Notes: a model not told the origin generated them from the letters alone. 64,000 bases of DNA from Azolla pinnata (GCA_037176905.1 JBBBWG010021445.1:1-64000), one strand, 5' to 3'; positions 10,800 to 25,365 are shown, numbered from the stretch's first letter. Translations and numbers: made by a program.

Positions 10800-10848
10800 T
10801 TTAGGGTGGTTTAGGGTTTAGGGTTTAGGGTTTAGGGTTTAAGGTTTT
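10800..10848 (+). repeat. Interstitial telomere repeat (TTTAGGG)n
   Basis: Five to six units of TTTAGGG, partly degenerate at both ends, lie upstream of the second PPR gene in intergenic DNA. Confidence 0.9.
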
Positions 10849-13255
10849 ACATGTGGAAATCCGATCGAGTTATCTCGACTTAGTTAGCATGTACAATTGA
10901 CAAACCTTCCCTGACACTGATACCCATGTCTAAGCCTGATCTCTCGACGTTGATTGTGATAAGATGCGCGCGTGTGAGAGGAGGAAAACAATGAAGAGAT
11001 CGTGATAAGACGATGTAGATTATTAAATCTCGGTGGGGGTGGATAATTAACTCGAGATTGCGGTTAAACGCACGAGCTCGTTAATCTAAAAACCAATCGC
11101 CGAAACGCAAAATGTGGAGACGAGGTGGGCTAGGCAGAATTTCGAGTAACAAGAGACAGAAGTAAATCTTTTTTACGTTAACTACGTTTAATCTCGGCCT
11201 AACCTTCATTGAGACTGTCGTGCAGTCAAGTCGATCTAAGATCGTTCCCGCCCGATCTCTCGTACGCATGCGGTTGCGTCAGTCGCAGCCCGTTTCTTGC
11301 CCTAGCTCAGCTCTATCTGCCCGTAGTGACATCTTTGAACTGTTGAATCGATACAATCGTTGGCCAATTTTTTATGTGGGAATCGCCGTCAACAATGTTG
11401 TGCCCAAGGCGCTTGCGACTTCCAATGGATCGAGGAAGTGGGGATATTTCCTCCTCCATTGCATCTGTAGCACTTTCCTGTGTGCTTCGATTGCCAGATG
11501 CTTTTCCCACCAACTCCTAGATTATTCGGTCAATCGGCCTTTGCATGGTCACAATCTTGTTAGGATTGCCCTTTTGGCTCATCGGGAGGACAATCTGAGA
11601 GCGTGGCAAGTTATTCTTCTTCGTCACGAGGAGGCAACGACGAGAGATTGACGACGGATACTCGCGAGGGAGGCATCCATCCATATCACCGATTGAATGG
11701 CATTCAAGGCTCCGGAGCTCATTTTTCCAACCTCTACGTCTCGATGCTGATTTCAAGAATCGGAACGCTCGGATCGGAGGTCAAAATCGCCGGATACCAC
11801 GTCCATGTATGTTGCATCGAGGCGGAAGAAACGATTAGCGAGTAAACAACTGATAAATGGGAGAGCGATTAGCACGCGTGCCACTTGCTAAGCGCCTCTT
11901 TAATCGTCGCTCGAGCCCCCCACTGTGACGATCACCCCACTGATAGCTCCGTTGATCGGCGGGGGTCGGATCCGCGAGCAATTACGGCTAATCGCTCATT
12001 GACCGCTCTCTTAATTGATAGCTGCGGGGCCATTGATGGACGCATTCGAAATGTGGGGACCAAGGCTAAGTCAAGTCTGTAGTCGAAGCAAAAGTCAAGT
12101 CAATCCTGAATGAAGTCAAGTCAATCCTGAAGTCAAGTCAAATCGCAATCGGCGACGATAGGAATAAGATAAGAGGATCGATCGATGACAAGCATGCATG
12201 ATGCTTCCTTCCACTGCTTGTTTTTTGTTTTGTTTCGACAGGCGCTTTTCTCCGAAGGAAAGTAGTCCCGTTCGGTTGGTTATATTGCTGTCCTCGAAGA
12301 TGCGATGGTCGAGAAAGGCATCGATCGGCATGATCCCCTCGCCCCTCGTTCCTTGACCTTAGAGCCCTAAGGGTATATTGTTAAGTATCTGGAGGGGACC
12401 CGAGGGCTCCGAAATCTTGGCTTTTCAAACTGGGCACGACACACGTATCAGGCTTAGGGTCTCCAGCTGCTTTAGCAAGTCAAACACGATCGTCTTTCAT
12501 TAGGGGCCCGATCGGTAGCAAACGTGGGGCGTGGTGGTGGTGGCGGTGGCGGGGAGGGACAGTTTTAGCGAGAATCCCCGCTTCTTTCAGCGGCGTCACC
12601 GTACTGCTAACGAGGCCTGGGTGAACAAAAGAAGGTCGATTTCCATGGAACTGGGAGAGCTGCCCCTGAGACTATACACGGATTTTTTGCCTTCCGTCGT
12701 TGTCTGTTTCTATATTCACGGGCATTAGGCCCGGAAGTTATTATCATGGATCGGACCAATCACGTTGCGGGGACAGCAGCAAGCAGCAAGGGGGCTCGCC
12801 CCTCCATGCCACGAGTCCAACACGTGAACGCTTGCTACCACGACCTAGCTTCTGGAGTTTTGGATCTCGCCACCACCTTCTTCTTCTTCTTCTTCTGTTT
12901 TCTCCTTTCTTTTTTTCCGGTTTTTACTGCAGCGCAGATTGCCGGGGCCACATGCAGGCAGAAGGCACGACGGCTTGTAACTGCGCCTCGGCCAGAGATT
13001 GGCGGCCTTTCGAGAGCTGTTACCGTTCGATAGCTGCTCCGCTGGTATGATCTCACTCTTGTTCGAGCCGATGGAATCGGGCACGTCGAACCGGAAAGGG
13101 AGCTCACGCACACAACAATGTTGCTGTGTTTTCCAGCCACCGATTGCCCAAATGCGCTTGCGCGATCGAAAGCCGATGCGAGCGCCGATGCACGATCCGT
13201 CGAAAGTCGGGAAGAGCCGAAACGATTTCAGCTCGATCATCATCATAATCATAAT

Positions 13256-13288
<33 letters not shown>

Positions 13289-13540
13289 AATCGTCGAGAA
13301 CATATCATCGAGATCGCCATCGGGTGTTCCATGGATTTCAGACAGAGGAAGAGAAGAGGCATCGTCCCAACACGTCTCAAGTTCGGAGCTTCCGATTTAT
13401 CTTCTATTTTTTATTTTCTTATAGATCCACGAACTTATCGGCCTTTTTCTTTTCTTTTTTTCTATTCACAAAGCGATAAGCGCAGTGGCTTATCACAGAC
13501 TTCCCCTTTTCTTTTAGTTTTTTGGTTTTTTATGGGGCGG
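10849..13540. other. Intergenic stretch, no supported gene
   Basis: I see no protein family in any frame. A short tandem repeat based on GAAGTCAAGTCAATCCT lies at about 12070-12145. An open frame of 143 codons at 11220-11651 has no recognisable motif. A (CAT)n microsatellite lies at about 13238-13288 and a TTC run at about 12881-12897. Confidence 0.5.
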
Positions 13541-13763
13541 ACTGATAAGGCGCTGTCCTTATCATCTTCTTCTTCTTCTTCTTCCTCCCCCCCCCCAACC
13601 TCAAGCCCCATTCCCTTGAAGCAGACGACAACATCGCAGAATCTGAAGGAATTTTGCAGAGCGGAAGCCGAAGCAGAAGCAGGAAATTCGCAGATACACG
13701 AACGCGCACGCAGAGGAAGTGGTCAGGCACAGACAGACGAAGAGAGAAGAAATCTAGGTTAGG

Positions 13764-13789
13764 TGGGGGGGGGGGGGGGNNNNNNNNNN
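13764..13789. other. G homopolymer followed by a 10-N assembly gap
   Basis: A run of about 16 G is followed by ten N (13780-13789). The gap sits in the presumed promoter or first leader exon of the TOPLESS gene. The true length and sequence here are unknown. Confidence 0.95.
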
Positions 13790-15776
13790 CCTCTTCTTTC
13801 GTGTCGCCCTCTCCTCTCCTCTCCTCTCCTTTGCTCTCCTCTGTCTGTTCGTGCATCTGCACCAGGTTCGCTTCCTGACTATGTCTCTCTGTTTCTCTAG
13901 CTCTCCCCGTGTTTCCAGAGACATTTTCGTTTCAATTTTCTTTCACGTCCGTCGCTTCATTCTGCTCTTCCATTCTTCCAGATTTTTGTCCCTTCTTTTC
14001 TTAGGCTGCGTGCGGACTTTGTTCATTAGATTTTACTACTTGCTCACACATACATGGACCCCGTGTAGATTCTACTCTAATTGCCTTACCAGAAAGCGCT
14101 ACTGAATTTCGAGCCAAATGTCAGATTTTCCTTTTGATGTTTGCTTATTTATGCATCCAAGCCTTAATTCTTTCATAGGCACAAGCGTGCATCCGAAGAT
14201 CTTGGTTTCTTATGAAAAGCACAATGCCTAGTTTTGGTTTCTGAGGTGGCATGTAGAGAAGACATTTCCATGGAAAAATTGGGTTTTTTCGCAGCTGAGC
14301 AACTTTTCTCCCCGCGTTTCTTTTTTCTTTTTGTGTGCCTGCTTGCATAGAAAAGAGGCGTCAAATCATGAATTCTGTGCAAAATATCGTATTATTCTCA
14401 TGGTGTTCTTTGCAGTTTTTTTTTCCTCTCCTTTTGCCAGTGGTGCTTTTCATTGATTAAATATGATCGCATTGTCTTACTTCTTCTTTCGGGTTGTTTT
14501 GCACTGTCTGAGATGGCATCTAGAGATTTTATCTTGAGAAAATTGAAGTTTTAGTAGTGCAGATGGTTTTGATTTTATGCTACTTTCGCCATAATTTCTG
14601 TACCTTGGTTTCTATGAAAACCATGCCTTTTTTCCCTTCAAAATTTGATCTTTTTCCCTGCTTTCTGAGATTGCATGCTGAGTAATGTTAAGATGAAAGT
14701 TTTAGGGCTCCCTATTTTTGTGCGTTTTCTTGTTTCATTTTTGTGCTTACATCTACTGGGGTTCCATTTTCTGGGTTTGACCCTGGTGCTCACGAGGAAA
14801 TGACATTGTGAGAGATGCCCACGAAAAGTTTTAGGCTTTGTTATGTAGTTGATACGTTTTTTACACTTTATTTTTGTATCTCCTGAGATCATCTACGAAG
14901 CTTCATATTTTGATTTCCATTGAAACTCTAGGACTTCCATTTTTTATGTTTTGTTTTATTTGTTTTGTGTTTCCATATGTTCTAACATTTGTTTTCAGAC
15001 ATCTCGCAGATCAAGAGGTATTTCAACGAAATTTATATGGCCTGTGGTATTTTGTTTATGTTTTTAGGTTTCCTTTTTTTTGTGCTACGTGTCAGATATG
15101 GCATATTAAACCTCTAGAAAACCATGAAACTTTGTTTTCCTATGCAAACTGCATGCGTGCACTTCTGCTATTTGTAAGGTGGCATACAGATAATCTTCGT
15201 GTTTTTATTTTTTAATGCATTCTGTCTTTATTTGTTTGCAAGCTTTCTGAAGTATTATAAGAGGAAATCTCATATCTTTTGCTCCATGGAACACTTGGAA
15301 TCTTTATTTGTGAGTTTTCTATCTGTCTTCTGAGGTATCAGTGAAGGCATGTTCACATGTTCTTCTACACATGCTTGGTTCTCGCTTGATTTTCCTCCCA
15401 TTTTTTGGTGATTGAATTTTGGAATCGTGCATTCTCATTTAGAGGACCTCTTTCCTTCCTCTATTGTAAATTATTTTGAGTTATTTTTCAGTTTCTTTTG
15501 TGAGCAAACAAACCTTTTGAGTGTATGTGGAAATTGTCTGCATTGTCTGTAACAGATCACACGGAATTTCATTGGCTTTTTTGTTTGGTTTGATCAATTC
15601 GGAAATTCATGGCATCACCTTCCACGCTGAGATTGTGAGGGTTTGATCTAAAAGGTTTTATGAACATTCCCATCATTTTTCTTTAGTGTACTGTTTCTTT
15701 CAATATGATAAGCAAAAATGTCATGGATTAATAATTTTGGGAGCACACTGTTGCACATTACGTTTTTCTTTTACAG
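13790..15776 (+). other. Presumed 5' leader exon and long leader intron of the TOPLESS gene
   Basis: CT-rich sequence at 13790-13860 resembles a plant 5' UTR exon, with a possible donor at CACCAG|GTTCGC (13866). The following 1.9 kb is T-rich, lacks open frames and ends in a good acceptor, TTTCTTTTACAG, at 15776, 36 bases before the TOPLESS ATG. I infer one long 5' UTR intron; the true start of transcription cannot be read. Confidence 0.55.
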
Positions 15777-15812
15777 GTTGCAATCAACAAGTCATAGCTT
15801 AACGTTGGAAGC

Positions 15813-18800
15813 ATGTCGTCCTTGAGTAGAGAGCTTGTTTTCCTCATATTACAGTTTCTTGATGAAGAGAAATTTAAAGAGACAGTCCATAAGTAAGTTC
15901 TGAAACTATAATCTAAATTTAATTGACAATGGCTCACGTTCAGTAGAAATGTACAAAGTTTGAACTCGTCTTTAGAAACTACGACAATTGTACGAAATTC
16001 CCATTTTGTGTGTAAAAAATCCAAACCTGCCATGTTGTGAAGAAAACTTGTGTGGCACACTGGATTTTTTTACCAAACATGCACATAAACAGAAGGTATG
16101 AAATTCATTCTAATCACTCATTGTTTTCTGTAAGGCTTGAGCAAGAATCTGGATTCTTTTTCAACATGAAGTATTTCGAAGAACAAGCCCAAGCTGGAGA
16201 GTGGGATGAAGTAGAAAGATATCTTTCAGGGTTCACAAAAGTTGATGATAACCGATACTCTATGAAGATATTTTTCGAGATACGGAAGCAGAAATACCTT
16301 GAGGCTCTTGATAAGTTTGTATTCTGTTCCTTACACGACTTATATTTTTATAGCTTAAACGTGTACAAATGCCACTATTTCATCATGGCTGGTGTAGAGC
16401 TTAAGAGGCATAGTCATCACTTTGATTTTACAAAGTTAGGACTTACTCTTGGCACTTATCATAAAAATAAGATTTAAAATTGTATTAAGAAGTTCATAAG
16501 TTTACTCTTTATGATTTGGGCTTTTAGATAAATCAAAGGTTTCATATTGATGTGCTATAATATGTGTTTCTCTTTAAAAACATTCTTGTTAAATTTTAGT
16601 CTTTGGCATAAACTGAATAACGTTTATCAGGTCTTATACACCTTCATGATCTTTAGAGGCACTAATGTCTTGGTTCTTTCTTTCTCTTCCACTTTGTCTT
16701 TATGAAATCAATATTTTACCTGTGCTTGTGCTCATGCTTTCCTTAAACCGTAGATATGGTTAAACTTTTGGTATATTCTGGCAGTCCTACTTTTGCATAT
16801 GATTGATTGAGCTGCTTTGGGTGCATTTTCAATACAGGCAAGACCGAGCCAAGGCTGTTGAAATTTTAGTTAAAGATCTGAAAGTATTCTCGGCTTTTAA
16901 TGAGGACTTATTTAAGGAAATAACACAACTTTTGACTCTGGATAATTTCAGGTATGCTACCATATCTCTTTACTTCGTACTTATTTTTTTATCTTTGTAT
17001 TTACTTATGCATGAATAGATACATTTTCCATCGTTATTGAAAATATTGACTCTTTCTCATTTTCAATCATCTGCTGAATTATACATTGAATAACTCAGCA
17101 AGTGATTCATATGTTTGTGCAGTACCAACAGAATAATTTCATATTTCCAGCTTTTGATTGCTCTCTGTATGTTGATAAGAAAAGTCTTTCACTGCAAATG
17201 TTTGTCAAACACGCACTACGATGCATTGTTCCATGGATATATTGATTTAATTTATATCACTTGTCTCTTGTGGTAACTAAAAATTGACATAACTTATAGG
17301 GAGAATGATCAGCTGTCAAAATATGGCGATACAAAGACAGCTAGAAACATTATGCTTCTAGAACTTAAAAAACTCATTGAAGCAAATCCACTTTTTCGTG
17401 ATAAGCTGGCATTTCCAGGTCTTAAGGCTTCAAGGTTGCGGACGTTGATCAATCAGAGGTATATTTTCTCTATAAGAATATGTTGCACAGGAGCAGATTT
17501 GTCTGGTTTTTCATCCACACTCATAATTTCTAATGTCTGAGTTATGATTGCAGTTTGAATTGGCAGCATCAACTGTGTAAAAACCCTCGACCCAATCCAG
17601 ATATAAAAACTCTTTTTACAGATCATACTTGTGGGCCTTCAAATGGGGCCCGTGCTCTGCCACCACCAGCAGCAGCACCGTCAAACAACCCTCTTGTTGG
17701 TGGACTCGTCAACGCAAAGCCAGGAACCTTTCCCCCACTTGGAGCTCATGGGGTAATTTGATTGAACCGAGTTATGCTCATTTAGATACCAATATTTGTT
17801 AATGGATAAACTTTTGTGACAAAATCCAAGTTATGTTTCACTATTTCCTTGTAGAATCTTGTGTTAACTGAGGGAAACTAGAAAAAAGAAGACATTGACT
17901 GTATAATTGCTCAAAGAGCACCAAGTTGAGAGGAGGGGATGAAGCTACTAAGTAATATTGTTTAACAGAAGGTTATAATGGTATTTGCAGATATAAAAAA
18001 ATCTGGGGATATCTTTCAGAATTTTCTGTGAATTTAAAGGATTGTTTGTGATGTTGGCTCTTGTTATTTATTTGGTTGGCAGCCCTTTCCACAGGCAGCT
18101 GTGTCCTCAACCAGTCCATTGGCTGGCTGGATGATGAACTCAAATCCACCAGCCACCCATCCAGCTCTTGCAGCAGGTCCAGTTACTATAACACCATCTC
18201 CTAATCCAGGTAGTAAAAATCACTATCTTTACCTCACTCACTGAAATAGTAGGTACCTTTTGTATGTCTATCTGTGTATGCTAATTGTTAGAGAATATCG
18301 TATGGCAACTGGTAGGTTCCTTGCTCAAGCGCCCACGTTCACCTCCTGGTTTGGACTACCAATCAGCTGAATCGGAACATCTTTTGAGGCGTCCAATGAC
18401 AATGCAAGGGGGCCAGCCAATAGATGAGGTAAATCTCACCTATAATGACCATTGACTCATGATTAAGAAGTCTTATAAGGATACGTTCTAACTCTATTTC
18501 GAAGGCAATTTTCGACGTGCCAGATCTATTATCATGCTCCTTATATACATGTATTTGCTGTTAGTATAGATTACATATCCAGTTTCAAGCTTACCACAAA
18601 CAGTGCACTCTTCAGAAGAGCTCCCCAAAACTGTTGCCAGAATCTTGAACCAGGGTTCGAATGTCGTAAGCATGGATTTCCATCCATTGCAGCAGATATT
18701 ACTCCTTGGTTAGTTACAAATCTGATGCAATTCCAAGGTTACTTATGATTGAACATCTGTGCTTCTTTTATTATCTGGATATGATTAAGCTTGAAATACA

Positions 18801-21800
18801 TTCTTGGCCACTCTGTAATTTTTTATATTTTATTTTCTTTGGGTGGGATTCCCTAAATTTTTGTTTTAGTAAGTTTATATTATTAAAATGGTATTGGTTA
18901 AAATTTCTATATCTATGCCAATCTGTGCAACGGCGAGTGTTTGAGTGAAAAAACGCTTTTAAATTTATGAAGAACAGTAAGGTCGGTAAGGCAGATGATG
19001 GTAATACAGATTCTGATTGTCTGTTCTGCTCTGTCAGACGATTCTGTAATAGAAATCTCCTTGTAATTTTCTGGCATCTCAACACAAGTTGCATTATGGT
19101 TGGAAAATATACATTCTTATATTATTTATTTTTATAGAGCAGTTTTTTGTTGTACAGGAGATAACAATACACTATCACTTTGTCATTTTACAAATATCTA
19201 TGCTCACGAATCTATAAGCCTTTTACTAGTCAAGTTGGTAGTATTTGATTATGTCTGCATGTGGTGGCAGTTGGTACAAATGTAGGAGAAATAGCCATAT
19301 GGGAGGTTGCAAGTCGTGAAAGGCTAGTATTCAAACCTTTCAAAGTTTGGGACCTATCAATATGCTCCTTGGCTTTGCAGGTAATTTCACTTTAGTTTCA
19401 TAATTACTGAATTCATTTTGTAAACGAGTGTATTGATCACCTGAACTGCAAAAGCAGACTGCATTGGTTAATGACCCAGCTGTATCTGTTAACCGAACAA
19501 TGTGGAGTCCAGATGGAAACTTTTTAGGTCAGCTTTCTTCAGGAATGTCTGCATACCAGCTATCTCTTGATGTTTTGTGCTATAATCATTGTCTTTTGCA
19601 AACAGGAGTTGCTTTTTCAAAGCACATAATACAAATACACCAATATACTGGTGGAAATGAGACACGACTGCAGTTTGAGGTCTGTTTTTATTAGATCTGT
19701 TCTCCACTCTTTTCTTTCTGGAATACGTCTAGGTCTAACCTTTGCATTAAATTAAGCAGATGGACGCACACATTGGAGGTGTTAATGACTTGGCATTTTC
19801 CCATCCTAACAAGCTACTATGTGTAATAACTTGTGGTGATGACAAAACAATCAAGGTATATCACGGCACAGTTTGAACAGGTTCAAGTGTTGAACTTTTG
19901 ATAAGATAACAATTCTTTTCCTTAACGTAGGTTTGGGAAGTTGCTTCAGGGAGAAAGCTGTACACATTTGAAGGGCATGAGGCACCTGTGTATTCTATTT
20001 GTCCACATCATAAAGAAAATATCCAGGTAATCTAGTACTGGAATTAAGAAATCATTGTTATTAGATAATTATTTCTTCATTGTATCAGAAATCATGAGGA
20101 ATTAGATAATGGTTTCCAATGGGGGCTCATCAGGTATGGCATCTGGTAGCTTTGTTATGACCAGAACATGTGGGAAAATTACAATATACATAACAGTAGA
20201 ATATACAGGTGATGGGCTTTTTTGTAAAGATTATGTAGTAACTAGTTTGTCTCATGCATGTACATTTATGGCACATTATTTTCGTATTTTCCTTACAGTA
20301 TATTTGCTGTTAAGTGTCACCTTTGAAACAGGGCTGTAGGCTTAGCACTTCTGATGTAAAATTTTGTTTATTATGATTGTGTTTATGCAAAAAATATAGT
20401 TTCTTGATGTGTGTGATTGTGGAAAAGCGGTAAACGTGTCAACTACCTCTTTGGCAGTTTATTTTCTCGACAGCAGTAGATGGAAAGATCAAGGCTTGGT
20501 TGTATGATAACATGGGATCACGAGTGGATTATGATGCACCAGGAAATTCGTACACTACCATGGCTTACAGTGCTGATGGATCAAGGTGATATACCTCTTA
20601 AACTGATATCGATTGAGCATCATTTGGACTCACCTCAATTAAATTCTTGGTGATGTGGATAGTTCACCCTACTCTTTCTAATGGCCTTTTCCTATGACAC
20701 AAGGCTCTTTTCATGTGGCACAAACAAAGAAGGGGAATCATACTTGGTTGAATGGAATGAAAGTGAAGGGGCCATCAAAAGAACATATGTGGGGTTTCGC
20801 AAACGGTCACTTGGGATTGTGCAATTCGATACCACAAAAAGCCGTTTCCTCGCAGCTGGGGATGATTTTCAGATCAAATTTTGGGACATGGATAATACAA
20901 ATATCCTAATGACAACTGACGCTGAAGGTGGATTGCAAGTAAGCTTTTTATCATCTCCATGGATGACATAAAGGAGATCATTATTAAAGATGTTGTCTTT
21001 GTTTTGCCAAGTAAAAAAAGCACTGTGGTGTCTTTTGTCTCCTTTTCCCAGTACTATTGGTTCCCAGGGTCCAGTAGGTCAAGCGACAGCTCCTCACTGC
21101 TTATTGAAATCTATCGAGATAAAAGAAATGCATCATTCAAAATAAGCACAAGAGTTAATTTTCCATCTTCTCTATGGATGATGTAAAACAGATAACCACT
21201 AAAGGGAGTATGTTTGTTTTCTCAAAAAAGCATGCAGGTATCATTTGTGTCCTTCACTTAGGACCATTGTTCTGACATGTCAAGTACCAGCACTGCATTG
21301 TGTCGTGAGTTTTTTCATATATGCAATGCACTATGTGGCCATGAAAGTGATGACCCAGGTTACACAAATTTGGAGGCACAAGTAGGAATGTCTTATAATG
21401 TAAAAATAATATTCCAAATGAAAATGACCTTATGAAATAACAATCTTTGCCATCATCATTTCTTCATGGCATCAAATAGATAAAACAAGAAAAGTAGAAG
21501 AAACATGTGTAACCTACGATGTTTGAGTAACGCAAAAAAGTGAGAAGTGTATATCCAGAGTGTTTGATGGTCATTGCAGCTAGTCTGTTGATACAAGGTG
21601 AGGAACAGATGAAAAACACTAAATCACTTTATTTTTATTAACATCAGCTGGCATAACAATGTTCTCTTGGATAATCACATTATCTTTATTAATATCAACT
21701 GGCATAATAATGTTCTCACAGGTTCTTTTACTTGATTATATTGCCAGGGAAGTCCTCATGTACGGTTTAATAGGGATGGTTCATTCTTGGCTGTTACAAG

Positions 21801-24800
21801 CGAGAATGGTATTAAAATCTTGGCTAACAGTGAAGGATTTAGACTCCTTAGAACATTGGAAGGGCGTAATTATGAGGCATCAAGAGGGCAAGATATGGTC
21901 AATGTTAAGGTTGGTCTTTTCTGCATTGTATGAATATCTTTCTGATTAAAAGAAGCTGATGTGACATGCTGTGGTTGATCACATATATAGCTTCCAATTA
22001 CAAGTTCAGTAGCAGTGATACCAGCCACAACCACACCATTGGTAAATGCAGGTGAAAGAGTGCCACCAACTTCAGTTACTGTTACTGCCATGGTATGCCT
22101 TTTTCTGAAAATGTGCCTGAAATGATAGTATGCATGCCAACTTATTGAGATGTAAACGGTTTTTTGCACAGAATGGTGTAGATTCTGGGTCTAATACAGA
22201 TGTCAAACCAAGAATCATGGATGAGACAACTGACAAAAACAAACCATGGAAGTTAACAGAAGTTACAGAACCATCACAGTGTAGGTGCATACGACTTCCT
22301 GATTCAGGACAAATTACAAAGGTACTCTTTTTAAATATTTTATTTTCTTATGTACAAGTGAAAGAGCCAACTCCAGTCTTCTCAAGGAGAATAACAAATG
22401 ATATGTAGCTGAGATTGATGGGTTGTCCAAATGCTAAATATTAGTCCAGGGAAGTAATTATGAAACGAGTAGCTGAATGTGCAAGACCTAATTCATATGA
22501 TTGTTTCTAGTAGATTCTTAGAAATTAAAACCTATTTTTGAGCAAAGCGTGAGCAACTCCTGTTCAAGAGACTAGCGATCTAGATAAACAGAGTCAATTA
22601 CCAACCCATACACCACCTCAAGATCCTAACAAACAAACCCTGCCAATCCATCACGTGCCATTTATTCCTCTCCTAGTTTTTCTATCATGGTGCATTCCTT
22701 GATAGCATTGCATCTGACCATACTGACACAAGTATTCTTTGAAATTGGATTGCATGGGGATGTCGCATTATTTTCTACTGTGGCATAGTATGTTCTGACA
22801 CAAATATCTTAATGTGTGGGGCATATGACATATGTACTTTATTTCAGAATTGAAATGAACGGCTCTTATCATTATGTGCATTGCAGGTCTCAAGGCTCAT
22901 TTATACTAATTCTGGATCTGCCGTGCTGGCTCTTTTCTCAAATGCTCTTCACAAGTTATGGAAATGGACTCGGAATGAATCCAACCCCTCAAGCAAGGTT
23001 TATTTATTGAGAGTATTTTTTTTGAGAGAGCGAAGTCTCAATAATACTTTAATACTTTATTGATGGAAGTGTTTCTGCATGTCTTAGGCTACTGCGAGTG
23101 TTGCTCCAGTGCTATGGCAACCTTCAAGTGGAATTGTCATGACCAATGACATAAGTGTGTCTGCAAACTTGGAAGAGGTTGTGCCATGCATAGCATTATC
23201 TAAAAATGATTCATATGTCATGTCAGCTTCAGGTGGCAAGGTCTCATTATTCAACATGATGACTTTCAAGGTGAACTATCCTTTATATCAAAGATTTTCT
23301 GCAATACTTCTAACCGCCCATTATAACCCTTGTATAAGCTTGAATTACACCTGGAAAGCAAATCAAGAGAGGTGTTATGTCGGTTGGAGCTTATCATATA
23401 GAAGTGTTCTGGTTTATGCTTCAGCTGTAATAGGGGTTTAAGATTGTGCATTCAAGTCAATGTCTCTCTATACTCGTAGTAACACACTCCAGAAATACAA
23501 TGATCTGGGACTTCTCTGTACTGGATTGCAATCCTGCAGAGTTTCGTGAACTGATCTTTTTTACTGGTGGAATTTGTCGTTTTGACTTGACTATTATGTA
23601 TAAACGTTTTTCAACTCTAAACTGTTGCAGGTGATGACGACGTATATGCAGCCACCTCCAGCAGCAACATATCTTGCATTTCATCCTCAGGACAATAACA
23701 TTATTGCTGTTGGTATGGATGATAGCTCTGTTCAGATTTACAATGTTCGAGTCGATGAGGTGACACATCAGTACGCTTATTGATATTAGTCTAGCTTTTA
23801 TGAATTGTTTAAGCAATATCATGGTTTTGTGCAGGTGAAAAGTACATTAAAAGGGCACCAGAAAAGAGTCACTGGTTTGGCATTTTCCAACATCTTGAAT
23901 GTACTCGTCTCATCAGGAGCTGATGCACAGGTACGCCTTTCAACTATTGAAGGTGGATGTCTTTTACGTAAACCCATTTGAAGCCCAGGCCCAACAAAGA
24001 TTAAAAACGTTGCTCACAGACATTGCATTGAGTCATAAATTGTATTGGATTTCCAAACCATTTAGCTAACCAAAATTTCAATTAAGTTTTCTACTTTTAA
24101 ATCCTAAAAACTGCTCTATACTTGAGGACAATATGTTGTTTTCTGGTCAAATGCTGTTGGAATGTACTGTAGGCTTTTTCTTAAATGACACAAATTGTTT
24201 TGAAGCTGTGTGTTTGGAGCACTGATGTTTGGGAGAAACGTAAAAGCAAGTCATTACAAGTACCTTCTGGTCGATCTCCCACAGCCTTTGCAGACACTCG
24301 TGTACAATTCCATCAAGATCAAGTCAGGCTGTTGGTAGCACACGAGAGCCAGATAGCAGTTTATGATGCTTCGAAGCTTGAGCTAGTAAGACAGGTTAGT
24401 TGCTTTCTCCTTGCTTATATTCAAACACTTTAAAGGTCAATACATGTTGGGTTTATTGTCTAATTGAAATGTTGAATGCATGTAGTGGACCCCTCGTGAT
24501 TCAATGTCATCATCAATATCGTGTGCAACATATTCATGTGATAGTCAAGTAGTGTTTGCTAGTTTCGTGGATGGCTCAGTTGGAGTTTTTGAAGCGGAGT
24601 CACTCCGGCCGAGATGTCGTATCGCCTCCTCTGTCTACACGCCTAGGTAAGCCTAATCTTTTTATAGGAGCCCAGATCTTCATAAAAATGAATCACATGT
24701 TTAACAATAAGGGCGAAACAACTTGGTTTGTGTATTTGTTGAGGGACTGACAGAAAAGAAATGCATTATATAGCCTCACTAATAGCAATTATACACAATA

Positions 24801-25165
24801 TTAATAGTGACCTCATTATTACATGCGAACATGCTATGGGCATTCACAGAAGGGCTCAACTTGGCCCCATACAATAATCGTGTTTTGTCTTCTCTGTTAG
24901 TGCTTTTCAATATTTTTTCTGGCAAATTTTTGTTGTGCATAGCAGCCCGGGAGTTCACCCGTGTGTTATTGCTGCACATCCATTCGAGCCAAACCAATTT
25001 GCAATCGGATTGTCAGATGGCGCAGTCCAAGTAGTAGAACCTCTGGAAGCTGAAGGGAAGTGGGGTCTCACTCCATTAGCTGAGAATGGGTCAACCAGCA
25101 GTACAAACTCCACAGCTGTAACCATGGCAGGTCCAAATCAAAGCTCGGAACAAGCATCAAGATGA
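15813..25165 (+). CDS. TPL: TOPLESS/TOPLESS-related transcriptional co-repressor
   Basis: Coding exons read by eye: 15813-15892, 16135-16314, 16838-16951, 17300-17458, 17554-17752, 18083-18209, 18316-18428, (about 18621)-18708, 19271-19380, 19458-19527, 19606-19679, 19760-19855, 19931-20026, 20458-20585, 20704-20938, 21748-21909, 21991-22092, 22172-22321, 22887-22997, 23088-23270, 23631-23759, 23835-23930, 24206-24394, 24486-24646, 24946-25165. Frame holds throughout, giving about 1,123 residues (Arabidopsis TPL 1,131). The N-terminus MSSLSRELVFLILQFLDEEK is the LisH motif. CTLH and CRA regions follow, forming the EAR-motif binding domain. Next come a Pro-rich linker with SLLKRPRSPPG and two WD40 propellers (for example CGDDKTIKVW, VMSASGGKVSLFNMM). 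TPL bridges EAR repressors (Aux/IAA, NINJA and others) to histone deacetylation in the nucleus. The exon 8-9 junction is unresolved. Confidence 0.96.
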
Positions 25166-25365
25166 TGATGAATACACATTCATCTATTCTTTACAGCCCC
25201 CGATTGATTTTTCAGGTGGGCCTTGTTAATCGAAATGCATTTTCAGGCTGGTTTGACAAAAATATCTTGTACAGTTCTTGTATCGATTCATTGCCAATGC
25301 TAAAAAAGGAATAATTCTACTGCTATATTACAAACATGATTCTGGGAGGAGGCACGCAAGTTTGG
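25166..25365 (+). other. Probable 3' UTR of the TOPLESS gene
   Basis: AT-rich sequence after the TGA with no open frame. It leads into the first copy of the 1,045-bp duplication, so the poly(A) site may lie in either part. Confidence 0.45.

Noticed and set aside
11220-11651. A 143-codon plus frame in the PPR-TOPLESS spacer
   Set aside because: No motif, and overlapping frames on the other strand are similar in length.
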